9,855 nt of DNA from assembly GCA_036505615.1 (NCBI GenBank), contig DASXTB010000004.1, positions 1 through 9,855 on the forward strand, given 5' to 3'. The number at the start of each line of letters is the position of its first letter. The stretch's first letter is position 1. Made by a program: the position numbers and the translations under genes. The notes beneath the pieces are model-generated. The model did no database searches. It was not told the DNA's origin and saw only the letters and a list, made by a program, of their open reading frames with translations. The stretch is from DASXTB01 sp036505615. GTDB lineage: Bacteria > Acidobacteriota > UBA6911 > JACQSX01. Shown in pieces: positions 1 to 6,733 of the stretch.

Positions 1-462
1 GTCTTCAAGCTGCACGTTCAGAAGCAAGCGGATCTCATCAAAGACCTGGGCGTCTTCGATTAGTTGAGCTTCATCAATCACTATCAGATTCTGCTTCCCT
101 TTTTTGACGTTTTCAAAAGCGTATTGAGAGATCCGATGAAACAACTCCAGCCGACTTCCCGGCGTTGTTTCTACGCCGAACTGATGCATGATCTCACGCA
201 GGAATTCCCCGGGGGCAAAAATCGGGTAATTAATCAGCGATAAGTCGTACTGTTTAGGGTCGAGGGAATCCACCACCGTCCTCACCAGGACGGTCTTGCC
301 ACACCCGTACTCGCCGGTGAGCAAGGCACAACCCTTGTGGTCGCTGATGGCATAGAGCAGCCGTTTCAAGCACTCACGGTGTTCCCCGGAGAGATATAGG
401 AACTTCGGATCGGGGGTGTTCTCGAAGGGTTTTTCTTTCAGCCCCCAGTACTCGAGGTACAT
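1..462 (-). CDS. ExeA/GspA-like AAA+ ATPase, N-terminal 154 residues (cut by window edge)
   Basis: The gene starts at ATG 462-460 and stays open to base 1, so its C-terminus lies outside the window. The opening residues MYLEYWGLKEKPFENTPDP are the typical start of ExeA/GspA-type ATPases. A Walker A motif GEYGCGKT lies at residues 50-57. A Walker B strand NLIVIDEAQ lies near 125-133, with D130 and E131 for Mg2+ binding and hydrolysis. Family members couple ATP hydrolysis to envelope assembly, for example ExeA with ExeB in type II secretion, and often carry a C-terminal peptidoglycan-binding domain that cannot be checked here. A Shine-Dalgarno GGGAG lies 8 nt before the ATG. The gene follows the coiled-coil gene by 24 bp, so co-transcription is likely. 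Related alternatives are the PEP-CTERM/exosortase-associated ATPases and TniB-like ATPases. The family is secure; the specific role is not. Confidence 0.9.
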   Translation of the reverse strand, partial: MYLEYWGLKEKPFENTPDPKFLYLSGEHRECLKRLLYAISDHKGCALLTGEYGCGKTVLVRTVVDSLDPKQYDLSLINYPIFAPGEFLREIMHQFGVETTPGSRLELFHRISQYAFENVKKGKQNLIVIDEAQLIEDAQVFDEIRLLLNVQLED

Positions 463-486
463 TGATGCCGCTCCCTTGCTCGCCTA

Positions 487-1827
487 TTACTTCAGGAAGC
501 CCGAGCGTACTTTGTTGGTGAACCCCTCCAAATTCTGAACGAATGATTCCAACTCGGACCTGACTTGATACCACCGGCTCAGTTGGCTTTCAAGATCCTT
601 GATTGTGCCCTGATGCGAACGGAGCTCGCTCTCGACCTTCTGCCTTTCCTCAGTTCCTTCCATCAAAAGCTTCTTGATTTCACCGATGTCGGATTGTTGG
701 AGGCGGTGATTGGCTTGCGCCTTTTCCCTTTCTTTTCTGTCTTCAAGCAGCACTTCCCGGATCTCTGTAATGGAATGCTTCAGCAGGCGGACCTCAGTCT
801 CAAGCTTCAGCTTGTCTTTCCCCTGTTCAACCAGCAACTGCCGCACTTCGGCAATCGCTCCCGCTTGAAGCTGCATGGTTTTTTCGAGCTTCTCTCGTTC
901 CGCCTTGCCTTCCAGAATTATTTGCTTGAGTTCGGCGGTTTGAATGCGATCGTTAGCCGCCGATTTTTCTTTCTCCTTTTTTTCTTCAAGCAGCATCTCC
1001 CGGATTTCTGCAACGGCGTGCTTTTGCAGACGAACCTCAGCCTCCAGCCCTTGGTTCCCCTTCCCCGCATCGGCCAGTAGCTGTTTGATTTCAGCCTCCA
1101 GCCCTTGGTTCCCCTTCCCTGCATCAGCCAGTAGCTGTTTGATTTCAGCCTCCAGCTTTTGGTTCCCCCTTCCGGAATCGGCTAGTAACTGTTTGATCTC
1201 TGCAATAGCTCCACTATCAAGCTGGAGAGCTCTTTCAAACTTCTCTCGCTCCCCTTTACTTTCCAGAAGTACCTGCTTGAATTCGGCGAACGCGTCCTTT
1301 TGCGATTGCGCGCCGCCTGCCAGTTGCTCCTGCCTGCTTCTGCTTTCCGCCAGCGCCTGCTTGATCTCCGCCAGTGCGCCTTCGTGCTTGGAGATTAAGG
1401 CACGCAGTTCTTCATTTTGCCGTTGCACCGCGTCCCACTGCCCTTTCAATATTTCGAGGGCCGCTACGGTAATCGTTTTGTCCGGAGAAGGGGGGGCGAC
1501 AGCGCTTTGTGGTGCAGTTTCTACAGCGCTCACAACTTGCGGTTCTTTTTTTGGAGCAGGCGGCGGGGCTGCAGGTCGCTTGGGCGCAGGTTTCTTCCCT
1601 GAAGACTGCGCTTTACTCCACAATCGATCGAACTCCTCCATTCCACCCTTGGCTTTGCAGCTGAGGCAGAAGAATTCTCCATCTTTTAAATTGAAGACTA
1701 TGAAGGAATCACCGGCCTTATCCTCCTCAAAAGGACAAGGGCCTTTCCAGCCGGACGGCCTTTCAACAAAACTGACACCGGCTTGGGTCTCGATGTGTTC
1801 CTTTAACGCGCGCCCATTGATTGACAT
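487..1827 (-). CDS. CHC2-like zinc-finger / long coiled-coil protein, function unknown
   Basis: A 446-residue protein that I do not recognise as a named family. Residues 27-62 resemble the CHC2 zinc finger of DnaG primases: C31-P-F, then an SFIVF strand, then C54-x-x-C57. The usual CPFH histidine is Glu34, so only three cysteine ligands are visible. Residues 75-118 are a Pro/Ala/Lys-rich linker. Residues 125-435 form a highly charged coiled coil, mostly in 28-residue units (four heptads), with three 18-residue units at 209-262. No signal peptide or membrane segment is seen, so it is probably cytoplasmic. I chose ATG 1827 over the adjacent in-frame TTG 1830: the SD GGAGG leaves about 4 nt before the ATG and almost none before the TTG. 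The ATG shares one base with the upstream stop (TGATG), which suggests translational coupling with the membrane protein. No primase or nuclease domain is present, so a primase role is unlikely. A scaffold or tether is an inference. Confidence 0.85.
   Translation of the reverse strand: MSINGRALKEHIETQAGVSFVERPSGWKGPCPFEEDKAGDSFIVFNLKDGEFFCLSCKAKGGMEEFDRLWSKAQSSGKKPAPKRPAAPPPAPKKEPQVVSAVETAPQSAVAPPSPDKTITVAALEILKGQWDAVQRQNEELRALISKHEGALAEIKQALAESRSRQEQLAGGAQSQKDAFAEFKQVLLESKGEREKFERALQLDSGAIAEIKQLLADSGRGNQKLEAEIKQLLADAGKGNQGLEAEIKQLLADAGKGNQGLEAEVRLQKHAVAEIREMLLEEKKEKEKSAANDRIQTAELKQIILEGKAEREKLEKTMQLQAGAIAEVRQLLVEQGKDKLKLETEVRLLKHSITEIREVLLEDRKEREKAQANHRLQQSDIGEIKKLLMEGTEERQKVESELRSHQGTIKDLESQLSRWYQVRSELESFVQNLEGFTNKVRSGFLK
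598..1371 (-). repeat. Protein-level 28-residue (84-nt) periodic coiled-coil repeat
   Basis: Within the coiled-coil gene, residues 153-409 divide into units that begin with an (A/T/G)E-(I/L/V/F)-(K/R)-type motif. Units start at 153, 181, 209, 273, 298, 326, 354 and 382. Most are exactly 28 residues. One is 25 residues (273-297). The unit at 209 is enlarged by the 18-residue tandem repeat. Twenty-eight residues equal four heptads, so the coiled-coil register is preserved from unit to unit. The units have diverged strongly at the DNA level, so this is an older duplication than the 54-bp array inside it. Confidence 0.75.
1042..1203 (-). repeat. Three tandem 54-bp repeats encoding 18-residue coiled-coil units
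   Basis: Three in-frame copies encode AEIKQLLAD(S/A)G(R/K)GNQ(K/G)LE, residues 209-262. The two left copies differ at only two bases (both silent), while the third is more diverged. This indicates a recent duplication by slippage or unequal exchange. Eighteen residues is five alpha-helical turns and equals one heptad plus one hendecad, so copies can be added without breaking the helix. Confidence 0.93.
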
Positions 1828-2621
1828 CAACCCTCCAAGTTACGCGCAGCCTGACTGAGCGCCTCCACCGTTTTCTTCTGCAAATCCACGGCCCAAATGT
1901 AATGCTCTTCCCCATCCCTTGCAACGACAATGTCTATCCAGATCAGGCCATTGTCTTCCTTGACCACGCTCCATCGGCTCGATCCCTGGGAGACTAACTG
2001 TTTCATTTTGGGCCGGTTTGAAAGCACCAGGTTGTAAGCGGCGCTTCCGGAGGCCTGCGACACCGGCGCGCTGCGCGGAGGATTCTGAGCAGGCTCCGAC
2101 TCGCTCTTGGGGCGAACCAGCTTGGGTTGCGGCTGCGGAGGCGCGCCCGACTCCGGGGCCACCTCCTGCCTGGGTGTCTTCTGCTCATCCTTCTTGCGGC
2201 CCTCTCGGCGAGGTACCTCGGCTGCGGCTGCCGGAACATGGCGACTTGATTCGAAATTGGTTGTGTCGGAACGCGGAGACCTAAAAAGCTCGATGTTTCT
2301 TGCGCCTCGCCTGATGCTTCCCTCGGCTTCTGTCGCAGAAGGAGCGGCCTGCTGCTGCGAACTATCACGGGTGGTAATGGTCGAAGCCTGAGCAACCAGG
2401 TCGTCTTTGACCACCTGGCGCACCAGAGACTCCCGCGCCTTTTGCGCCAGCACGAGCCAGAGCGCGCCACCGATGGATCCGGCTATCATGGCGGCAGTGA
2501 CAATGCGCTTTAGATTCGCAATTCCAGCTTTCCGTTTTTGCCGTGCGCCCAGCGCGTGGCGGAGTCTGGCGATCTCAGCCTTCAAGCTTTCTATAGTTTC
2601 AGGGTCGTCATACTGGCTCAT
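1827..2621 (-). CDS. Single-pass membrane protein with Pro-rich linker and small C-terminal domain, function unknown
   Basis: 264 residues. Residues 7-30 form a short charged helix (ESLKAEIARLRHAL) on the cytoplasmic side. One membrane segment spans about 40-60 (IVTAAMIAGSIGGALWLVLA), preceded by Lys/Arg residues, consistent with N-in/C-out. Residues 80-192 are low-complexity Pro/Ser/Arg/Glu, probably an extended periplasmic linker. Residues 195-264 look like a small folded domain with three Trp (WSVV, IWID, IWAV). This bitopic, Pro-rich layout resembles GspB/ExeB or TonB-like proteins, and an ExeA-like ATPase lies two genes downstream, but I see no diagnostic motif. The ATG lies 3 bp after the prfB stop, with GGGAG 11 nt upstream inside prfB. 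The TGA shares one base with the next gene's ATG. The reading frame is secure; a GspB-like role is inference. Confidence 0.85.
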   Translation of the reverse strand: MSQYDDPETIESLKAEIARLRHALGARQKRKAGIANLKRIVTAAMIAGSIGGALWLVLAQKARESLVRQVVKDDLVAQASTITTRDSSQQQAAPSATEAEGSIRRGARNIELFRSPRSDTTNFESSRHVPAAAAEVPRREGRKKDEQKTPRQEVAPESGAPPQPQPKLVRPKSESEPAQNPPRSAPVSQASGSAAYNLVLSNRPKMKQLVSQGSSRWSVVKEDNGLIWIDIVVARDGEEHYIWAVDLQKKTVEALSQAARNLEG

Positions 2622-2624
2622 CAG

Positions 2625-3759
2625 TTATTTTTCTCCCGTCTTTTCCTTCTCCGCTGATTCGCGGATCGGCGCCTTCTGTTGTTGCAAGTATTCAATGATG
2701 AATGGATCGATTTTCCCGTTCAGCACGCGGTCCACGTCTCCCACTTCCTTCTTTGTGCGGTGGTCCTTAGCGAGGCGATAGGGGTGCAGGACATAACTTC
2801 GGATCTGGCTGCCCCAACCGATATCCGATTTGGAATCCTCAATCCGCGCCAGTTCCTGTCGCTTTTTCTCCAACTCAAGCTCGTACAGCTTTGACTTGAG
2901 GATCTTCATAGCCATGTCCCGATTTCTGTGCTGGGAGCGCTCATTCTGGCAGGAGACAACGATTCCTGTGGGCAGGTGTGTAATACGAATGGCGGAATCA
3001 GTAACGTTAACGTGTTGTCCGCCCGCTCCGGACGATCGATAGGTATCGACGCGCAAATCCTTCTCTTCTATTTTCACTTCGATGTTCTCGTCGATTTCTG
3101 GGGAGACAAATACAGAGGCAAAGCTGGTGTGGCGGCGGGCATTGGAGTCGAAGGGCGAGATCCGCACCAGCCGGTGGACCCCGATTTCTGAACGAAGGTA
3201 GCCGTAAGCGTAATCTCCCGTGACGGTGAAAGTGACGGATTTGATGCCTGCCTCTTCACCGTCCTGATGATCGATCATCTGCACCTTGTAATCGTGACTC
3301 TCGGCCCAGCGCAGATACATCCGCATCAGCATCTCAGCCCAGTCCTGACTTTCCGTTCCGCCTGCGCCGGGATGTATGGTTACTATGGCATTGGCTTGGT
3401 CGTGCTCGCCTGAAAGCAGCGTTTTGATTTCCATAGCGCTGCTTTTTTGTTCCAGGCGGCTCAATTCGGCGTTCAGATCCTCAAGTACGGGTTCGCCCTC
3501 AGCCTGCAGCTGGAACAGAGCTTCGATATCCTCCACTTGGCGCTGCAGCTCCTCGGCAGATTTCAACTCGTTTTCGATCTTGCTGCGGCGCTGGAGGATG
3601 GGCTGCGCGTGCTCCTGCGATTTCCAAAAATCTGGCTGGGTAATCAACTGCTCAAGACGTTGGAGTTCTTGCTCTCGGGTGGAAATGTCAAAGATAGACC
3701 CGAATGGAATGGACTTTCTGTTTGGCCAGTTCAAATCTTTCACGCAGTTCTTCAGTCAA
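2625..3759 (-). CDS. prfB: Peptide chain release factor 2 (RF2), made by +1 programmed frameshifting
   Basis: RF2 releases finished proteins at UGA and UAA codons. The SPF codon-recognition motif lies near residues 201-203 (RISPFDS) and the catalytic GGQ near 246-248 (SGAGGQHVN). The start is TTG 3759-3757, 8 nt after the SD AAAGGAG. It reads 23 codons (MTEELRERFELAKQKVH, then SIRVYL) to CTT-TGA at 3693-3688. A +1 shift at CTTTGAC then continues in the main frame with DISTREQEL. The predicted product is 377 residues, close to the E. coli length, and the junction aligns with the E. coli ...RGYL/DYDAKKERLEE region. A continuous frame from 3743 gives 372 residues, but its first 18 (MKDLNWPNRKSIPFGSIF) do not look like RF2 and are an artefact. 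lnt is upstream across the inverted repeat; the membrane-protein gene follows by 3 bp. Confidence 0.96.
3687..3693 (-). promoter_or_regulatory. prfB: prfB +1 programmed frameshift site CTTTGAC
   Basis: On the minus strand the sequence TAT-CTT-TGA-C matches the E. coli prfB shift site exactly. The in-frame UGA is decoded by RF2 itself, so scarce RF2 favours slippage onto GAC and restores RF2 production. This is autoregulation known for the family. A partial SD-like CGGG lies just upstream, weaker than the AGGGGG stimulator in E. coli. Confidence 0.95.
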
Positions 3760-3767
3760 TTTGGTTT

Positions 3768-3774
3768 CTCCTTT
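3768..3774 (-). promoter_or_regulatory. prfB: Ribosome binding site for prfB
   Basis: AAAGGAG on the minus strand, 8 nt before TTG 3759-3757. It fixes the true RF2 start in the pre-shift frame. It lies one base from the outer end of the inverted-repeat element, so folding of that element could alter its accessibility. Confidence 0.85.
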
Positions 3775-3775
3775 A

Positions 3776-3884
3776 GGCCGCAAATAAACGCGCATGAACG
3801 TAGGAACAGACCCCGTTTCGTAAATGGGGTCTGTCCCCTATGCAACGGGTCTGTTCCCACGTTCACCCGCGTTTATTTGCGGCC
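3776..3884 (-). repeat. Long imperfect inverted repeat filling the lnt-prfB junction
   Basis: The arms 3776-3814 and 3846-3884 are 39 nt each and complementary at 35 of 39 positions, separated by 31 nt. Nested inside, GGAACAGACCCC (3803-3814) can also pair with GGGGTCTGTCCC (3826-3837), and a third core copy GGGTCTGTTCCC lies at 3847-3858, so alternative hairpins are possible. The element covers the last residues and stop of lnt (AANKRG-TGA) and ends just before the prfB SD. There is no T-tract, so a classical rho-independent terminator is unlikely. It looks like a mobile palindromic (REP- or MITE-like) element. I have an uncertain memory of similar GGGTCTGTCCC palindromes in environmental genomes. 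Confidence 0.9.
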
Positions 3885-5377
3885 TTATAAATTCTTCCCG
3901 CCAGAAGCCCTGCCAGAAGCGCAAAGATGCAAAACTCTGCGAACTGGTTTCCATAGCGCACATAGAAGGTCAGTTCCTGCCGGGGACGGACCCCGGCGAT
4001 TATGTCTCCGCGCTGGAAGAGCCCCAACTGCTGCTTGACGCGTCCTGCAGGGTCTACGACCGCCGAAATGCCGCTGTTGGCGGCGCGCACCAGAAAGCGG
4101 CGGGTTTCGACGGCTCGTAGGCGCGCCATCTGAAAATGCTGCGCTGCGGCTGCGCTTTTTCCGTACCACCCATCATCGGTAATGTTGACTAACAGCTCTG
4201 CGCCTTCGGCAACAAATCTGCGAACCAGTTCGGGAAAAATCGCTTCGTAGCAGATGAAGCCCCCGACCCGAACTCCGCCCAAATCGGTTACCAGGATCTC
4301 GTCACCAGCCGAGAAACTGCTGACTTCCTTCACCAGGGGACGAACAAAAGAAAGCCACCGCGCCGCCGGAACGTATTCTCCAAACGGGACCAGATGGATT
4401 TTATCATATCGCCCACCCGGAAGACCGTCCGGCCGCAGAAGGATCATGCTGTTGTAGTAGCCCCCGGAATCGCTCAACGTTGTATTGCTGAAGATCAGCG
4501 CCATCTTGTGATTGGATGCCAGCCGCTCGAGCAATAAGCTGAAAGGGCGATCGCGATAGTAGTCAAAAGCCACCGGCGCTTCCGGCAGGACAATCAGCCG
4601 GGCGCCTTGTCTGGCGAGAGCGCCGATCAACGACGGGATTTCGATTAAGTACTCCTGCGATAACTGGGACTGGGAGGAGTTTACGTCGATCACCGGCTGG
4701 ACAACTCCCACCGGCAGATTCGAAGGCAGATAGTCAGCCTTTTGCTTCTGCCATCCGTACAACGCCGACAGGGTCAGCATCGACAGTACAATGATCAGAG
4801 GGAGAAGTCTCGAGCGGCGAAGACAGGCGTAGGCCAATGCGCTGTTTACGGCCACAACCAGGAAGGTAAGCAGATAAACTCCTCCGATATCCGCGATTTG
4901 AGCCCACAAGTAGTCAACCTGGGTATAACCAAGCGACCCCCATGGGAATCCATTGATCATCCAAAAATTTCGTACCAGATCGCAGCTGACCCAGGCGAAG
5001 GGAAACAAAAGATAGGCGTACCAAGGACGAATGGCTCCAGCAAAAATGAAGCAAAGAATCGCAGGCGAATAGTATAGGGCCAGGCACAGACAAAGGACCA
5101 AGTAAAGAGGCACGCTTAGTGCCCAGTGAAGCCCCCCAAAGGCAACCATCACCCGAGGGATCCAGTACAGCAGAATTAGAAAAAAGATAACCAGCGTGCT
5201 GAAAGGAAGAAAAAAGCGGGATTTCCCTGGAGCGTTTTCAAGCAGGTAAAAAAAAGGAAGCAGCGCGAAAAAAGCCAGGCCGGAATAGCCGAAGTTCGGG
5301 AAAAGCGCGGCGAGCAGAAGCCCCGACAAAGAGCAAATTATTCCCAGTGTCACTACCGATTCCGCTGTTACAGGCAA
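3863..5377 (-). CDS. lnt: Apolipoprotein N-acyltransferase
   Basis: Lnt transfers an acyl chain from phospholipid to the N-terminal diacylglyceryl-cysteine of apolipoproteins, the last step of lipoprotein maturation in the inner membrane. Of about 504 residues, 10-210 form several membrane helices and 220-460 the periplasmic nitrilase-like domain. A last hydrophobic stretch lies at 478-494. The catalytic triad is visible: E266 (VLPEAPV), K326 (YDKIHLVPFGEY) and C376 (GFICYEAIFPE). The TTG start at 5377 directly abuts the TAG stop of the upstream gene and has no clear SD, so translation may depend on re-initiation. A GTG at 5353 (codon 9) is the main alternative. The final residues AANKRG and the TGA lie inside the inverted-repeat element and are probably not ancestral. 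Presence of Lnt supports a diderm host. The function call is very secure. Confidence 0.96.
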   Translation of the reverse strand: MPVTAESVVTLGIICSLSGLLLAALFPNFGYSGLAFFALLPFFYLLENAPGKSRFFLPFSTLVIFFLILLYWIPRVMVAFGGLHWALSVPLYLVLCLCLALYYSPAILCFIFAGAIRPWYAYLLFPFAWVSCDLVRNFWMINGFPWGSLGYTQVDYLWAQIADIGGVYLLTFLVVAVNSALAYACLRRSRLLPLIIVLSMLTLSALYGWQKQKADYLPSNLPVGVVQPVIDVNSSQSQLSQEYLIEIPSLIGALARQGARLIVLPEAPVAFDYYRDRPFSLLLERLASNHKMALIFSNTTLSDSGGYYNSMILLRPDGLPGGRYDKIHLVPFGEYVPAARWLSFVRPLVKEVSSFSAGDEILVTDLGGVRVGGFICYEAIFPELVRRFVAEGAELLVNITDDGWYGKSAAAAQHFQMARLRAVETRRFLVRAANSGISAVVDPAGRVKQQLGLFQRGDIIAGVRPRQELTFYVRYGNQFAEFCIFALLAGLLAGRIYKAANKRG

Positions 5378-5935
5378 CTAACGATTTGAGCCGCTCGGCA
5401 GAGCTTTGGCTCGGGCGGAAAACCCCATTTTCGCCAACTGGCGCGCCACCGATTCAGCCTCATTCCTGGCGGCGAATTTGCCCAGATATACCCGAAACCC
5501 TGGGTGACTGCCTCCGCCTGCAGGAAGCACAACGCGAGCGCTGTAACCTTGTCGGGCCAAATTGTCGACCACTTGCTGTGCGTCCTGCTCCTTCTCAAAC
5601 ACACCTACCTGAACGCAGAAAATTTCAGCCGGGGCGGAGTTTTTGCTCTCCGCTAAGAATCCATTGCTTTTCGAGCGCTTCGCCGCGCCGTCCAGCCCGG
5701 CAGGCGCACCTTGCTTGAGACTCGAGTCGTTGTTCCCCGCTGCGTTGATGAAGTCCAGTTCGCTGCGAAGATCGCGGGCCGCCGTTCTCAGCTTCCCTCC
5801 GGTTTGGGCGGGAGAATTCGCTGCCGGCGTAGTTTCCGTCTGCGTGCGGTCCAACACCAGCCCCAGGCAATAAAACGCCATCATGCCCAGCAACAGAACC
5901 GAAAACCCCGCAATCGCGTTTCGCTCTCGTATCAA
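5378..5935 (-). CDS. SPOR-domain membrane protein
   Basis: 185 residues. A membrane anchor lies at about 8-28 (AIAGFSVLLLGMMAFYCLGL), followed by a low-complexity linker at 30-104. A C-terminal SPOR domain spans about 105-180, with FCVQVGVFEKEQDAQQV, a Gly-Tyr turn and the FRVYLGKFAARNEAESV half-repeat. SPOR domains bind glycan strands lacking stem peptides and usually sit at the division septum, so a cell-wall or division role is expected but not shown. The start is TTG 5935, overlapping the slipin stop by 4 nt (TTGA), a typical coupling arrangement. No other start preserves the membrane anchor. The stop directly abuts the lnt start. The domain call is firm; the specific protein (FtsN- or DedD-like or other) cannot be decided. 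Confidence 0.9.
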   Translation of the reverse strand: MIRERNAIAGFSVLLLGMMAFYCLGLVLDRTQTETTPAANSPAQTGGKLRTAARDLRSELDFINAAGNNDSSLKQGAPAGLDGAAKRSKSNGFLAESKNSAPAEIFCVQVGVFEKEQDAQQVVDNLARQGYSARVVLPAGGGSHPGFRVYLGKFAARNEAESVARQLAKMGFSARAKALPSGSNR

Positions 5936-6687
5936 GCCGGCTTTTTCCCCGCCAAAAATGCCTCCAGGATGTTAATCGGTACGGGAAATACAATGGTAGT
6001 GTTTTTTTCCACTCCGATCTCCGTCAGCGTCTGCAGGTAACGCAACTGCAGCGTGACCGGCTCCTTGGCAATGATCTGCGCGGCGTCGAACAAGCGTGTG
6101 GCGGCCATGGCCTCACCTTCAGCGTGGATGATCTTGGCGCGCTTTTCGCGCTCCGCCTCGGCCTGTTTCGCCATCGCCCGTTGCATATCGGGCGGCAGAT
6201 CCACCTGTTTGACTTCTACCAGGGTAACCTTGATTCCCCAGGGATCAGTGTGCTGATCCAAAATCGTCTGCAGTTTCAAATTCAATGTTTCCCGCTTGCT
6301 CAGAAGGTCATCCAGCTCCACCTCGCCTAAAACCGAACGGAGCGTCGTCTGGGCCAGCTGTGACGTGGCATAAAGATAATTCTCGACGCTCACAATGGCC
6401 CTATTGGCGTCCACCACGCGGAAGTAGACAATCGCGTTTACTTTGACCGAAACGTTGTCGCGCGTGATGATGTCCTGAGGTGGAACCTCGAGCGTGATGG
6501 TCCGCAGGCTGACGCGCACGATTTTGTCGATGGGCCAGAAAACCAGTATCACGCCTGGCCCCTTGGAGCGCTCCAGAATCCTCCCCAGCCTAAAGACGAC
6601 GCCTCGTTCGTATTCCTTCAGGATATTGATCACGCTGAAAAGGTACAGAAGCAGGATCCCGATAAAAATCAGCAGTGGATTGCTCAT
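5932..6687 (-). CDS. Slipin / stomatin-like SPFH-domain membrane protein
   Basis: 251 residues, the usual length for prokaryotic slipins. A membrane hairpin or anchor lies at about 4-21 (PLLIFIGILLLYLFSVI). The SPFH/Band-7 domain follows with typical segments: EYERGVVFRLGRI (25-37), GPGVILVFWPID (43-54), PPQDIITRDNVSV (69-81), and AEAEREKRAKIIHAEGEA (176-193), the helical part. Slipins oligomerise into membrane microdomain scaffolds. Archaeal and bacterial slipins are often encoded beside an NfeD protease, which in Pyrococcus cleaves the stomatin C-terminus, and this gene follows nfeD by 33 bp. The ATG has a good SD, GGAG 5 nt upstream. Its last codons overlap the SPOR-gene TTG start. The family assignment is secure. 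Confidence 0.95.
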   Translation of the reverse strand: MSNPLLIFIGILLLYLFSVINILKEYERGVVFRLGRILERSKGPGVILVFWPIDKIVRVSLRTITLEVPPQDIITRDNVSVKVNAIVYFRVVDANRAIVSVENYLYATSQLAQTTLRSVLGEVELDDLLSKRETLNLKLQTILDQHTDPWGIKVTLVEVKQVDLPPDMQRAMAKQAEAEREKRAKIIHAEGEAMAATRLFDAAQIIAKEPVTLQLRYLQTLTEIGVEKNTTIVFPVPINILEAFLAGKKPA

Positions 6688-6698
6688 ATGATCTCCAT

Positions 6699-6733
6699 TT
6701 CGTTCAGAATTCGAGATTCTTCATTCGCCATTC
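6699..6733 (-). repeat. Five-unit heptanucleotide array (GAATNNN) at the nfeD 3' end
   Basis: Read on the minus strand, five consecutive 7-mers are GAATGGC, GAATGAA, GAATCTC, GAATTCT and GAACGAA. They span the last two full codons and the stop of nfeD and most of the 33-bp spacer to the slipin gene. The 7-bp period matches the arrays at 9190-9231 and 9726-9855, though the core differs (GAAT here, GGATTG there). Confidence 0.6.

Noticed and set aside
487..1827. DNA primase (DnaG) fragment
   Set aside because: Only a degenerate CHC2 finger is present; no TOPRIM or RNA-polymerase domain follows, and the rest is coiled coil.
944..1858. Long plus-strand open frame (304 codons) opposite the coiled-coil gene
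   Set aside because: Ser/Phe/Cys-rich translation typical of the antisense of a Glu/Lys/Gln coiled coil. The minus-strand gene has domain structure, an SD and operon spacing.
3776..3884. Rho-independent terminator between lnt and prfB
   Set aside because: The stem is long and stable, but no run of T follows on the minus strand. The right arm carries the lnt stop and the left arm abuts the prfB SD.
3376..4038. Plus-strand open frame (220 codons) crossing prfB, the inverted repeat and lnt
   Set aside because: It lies antisense to two certain genes and reads through a palindromic element. The composition is not protein-like.
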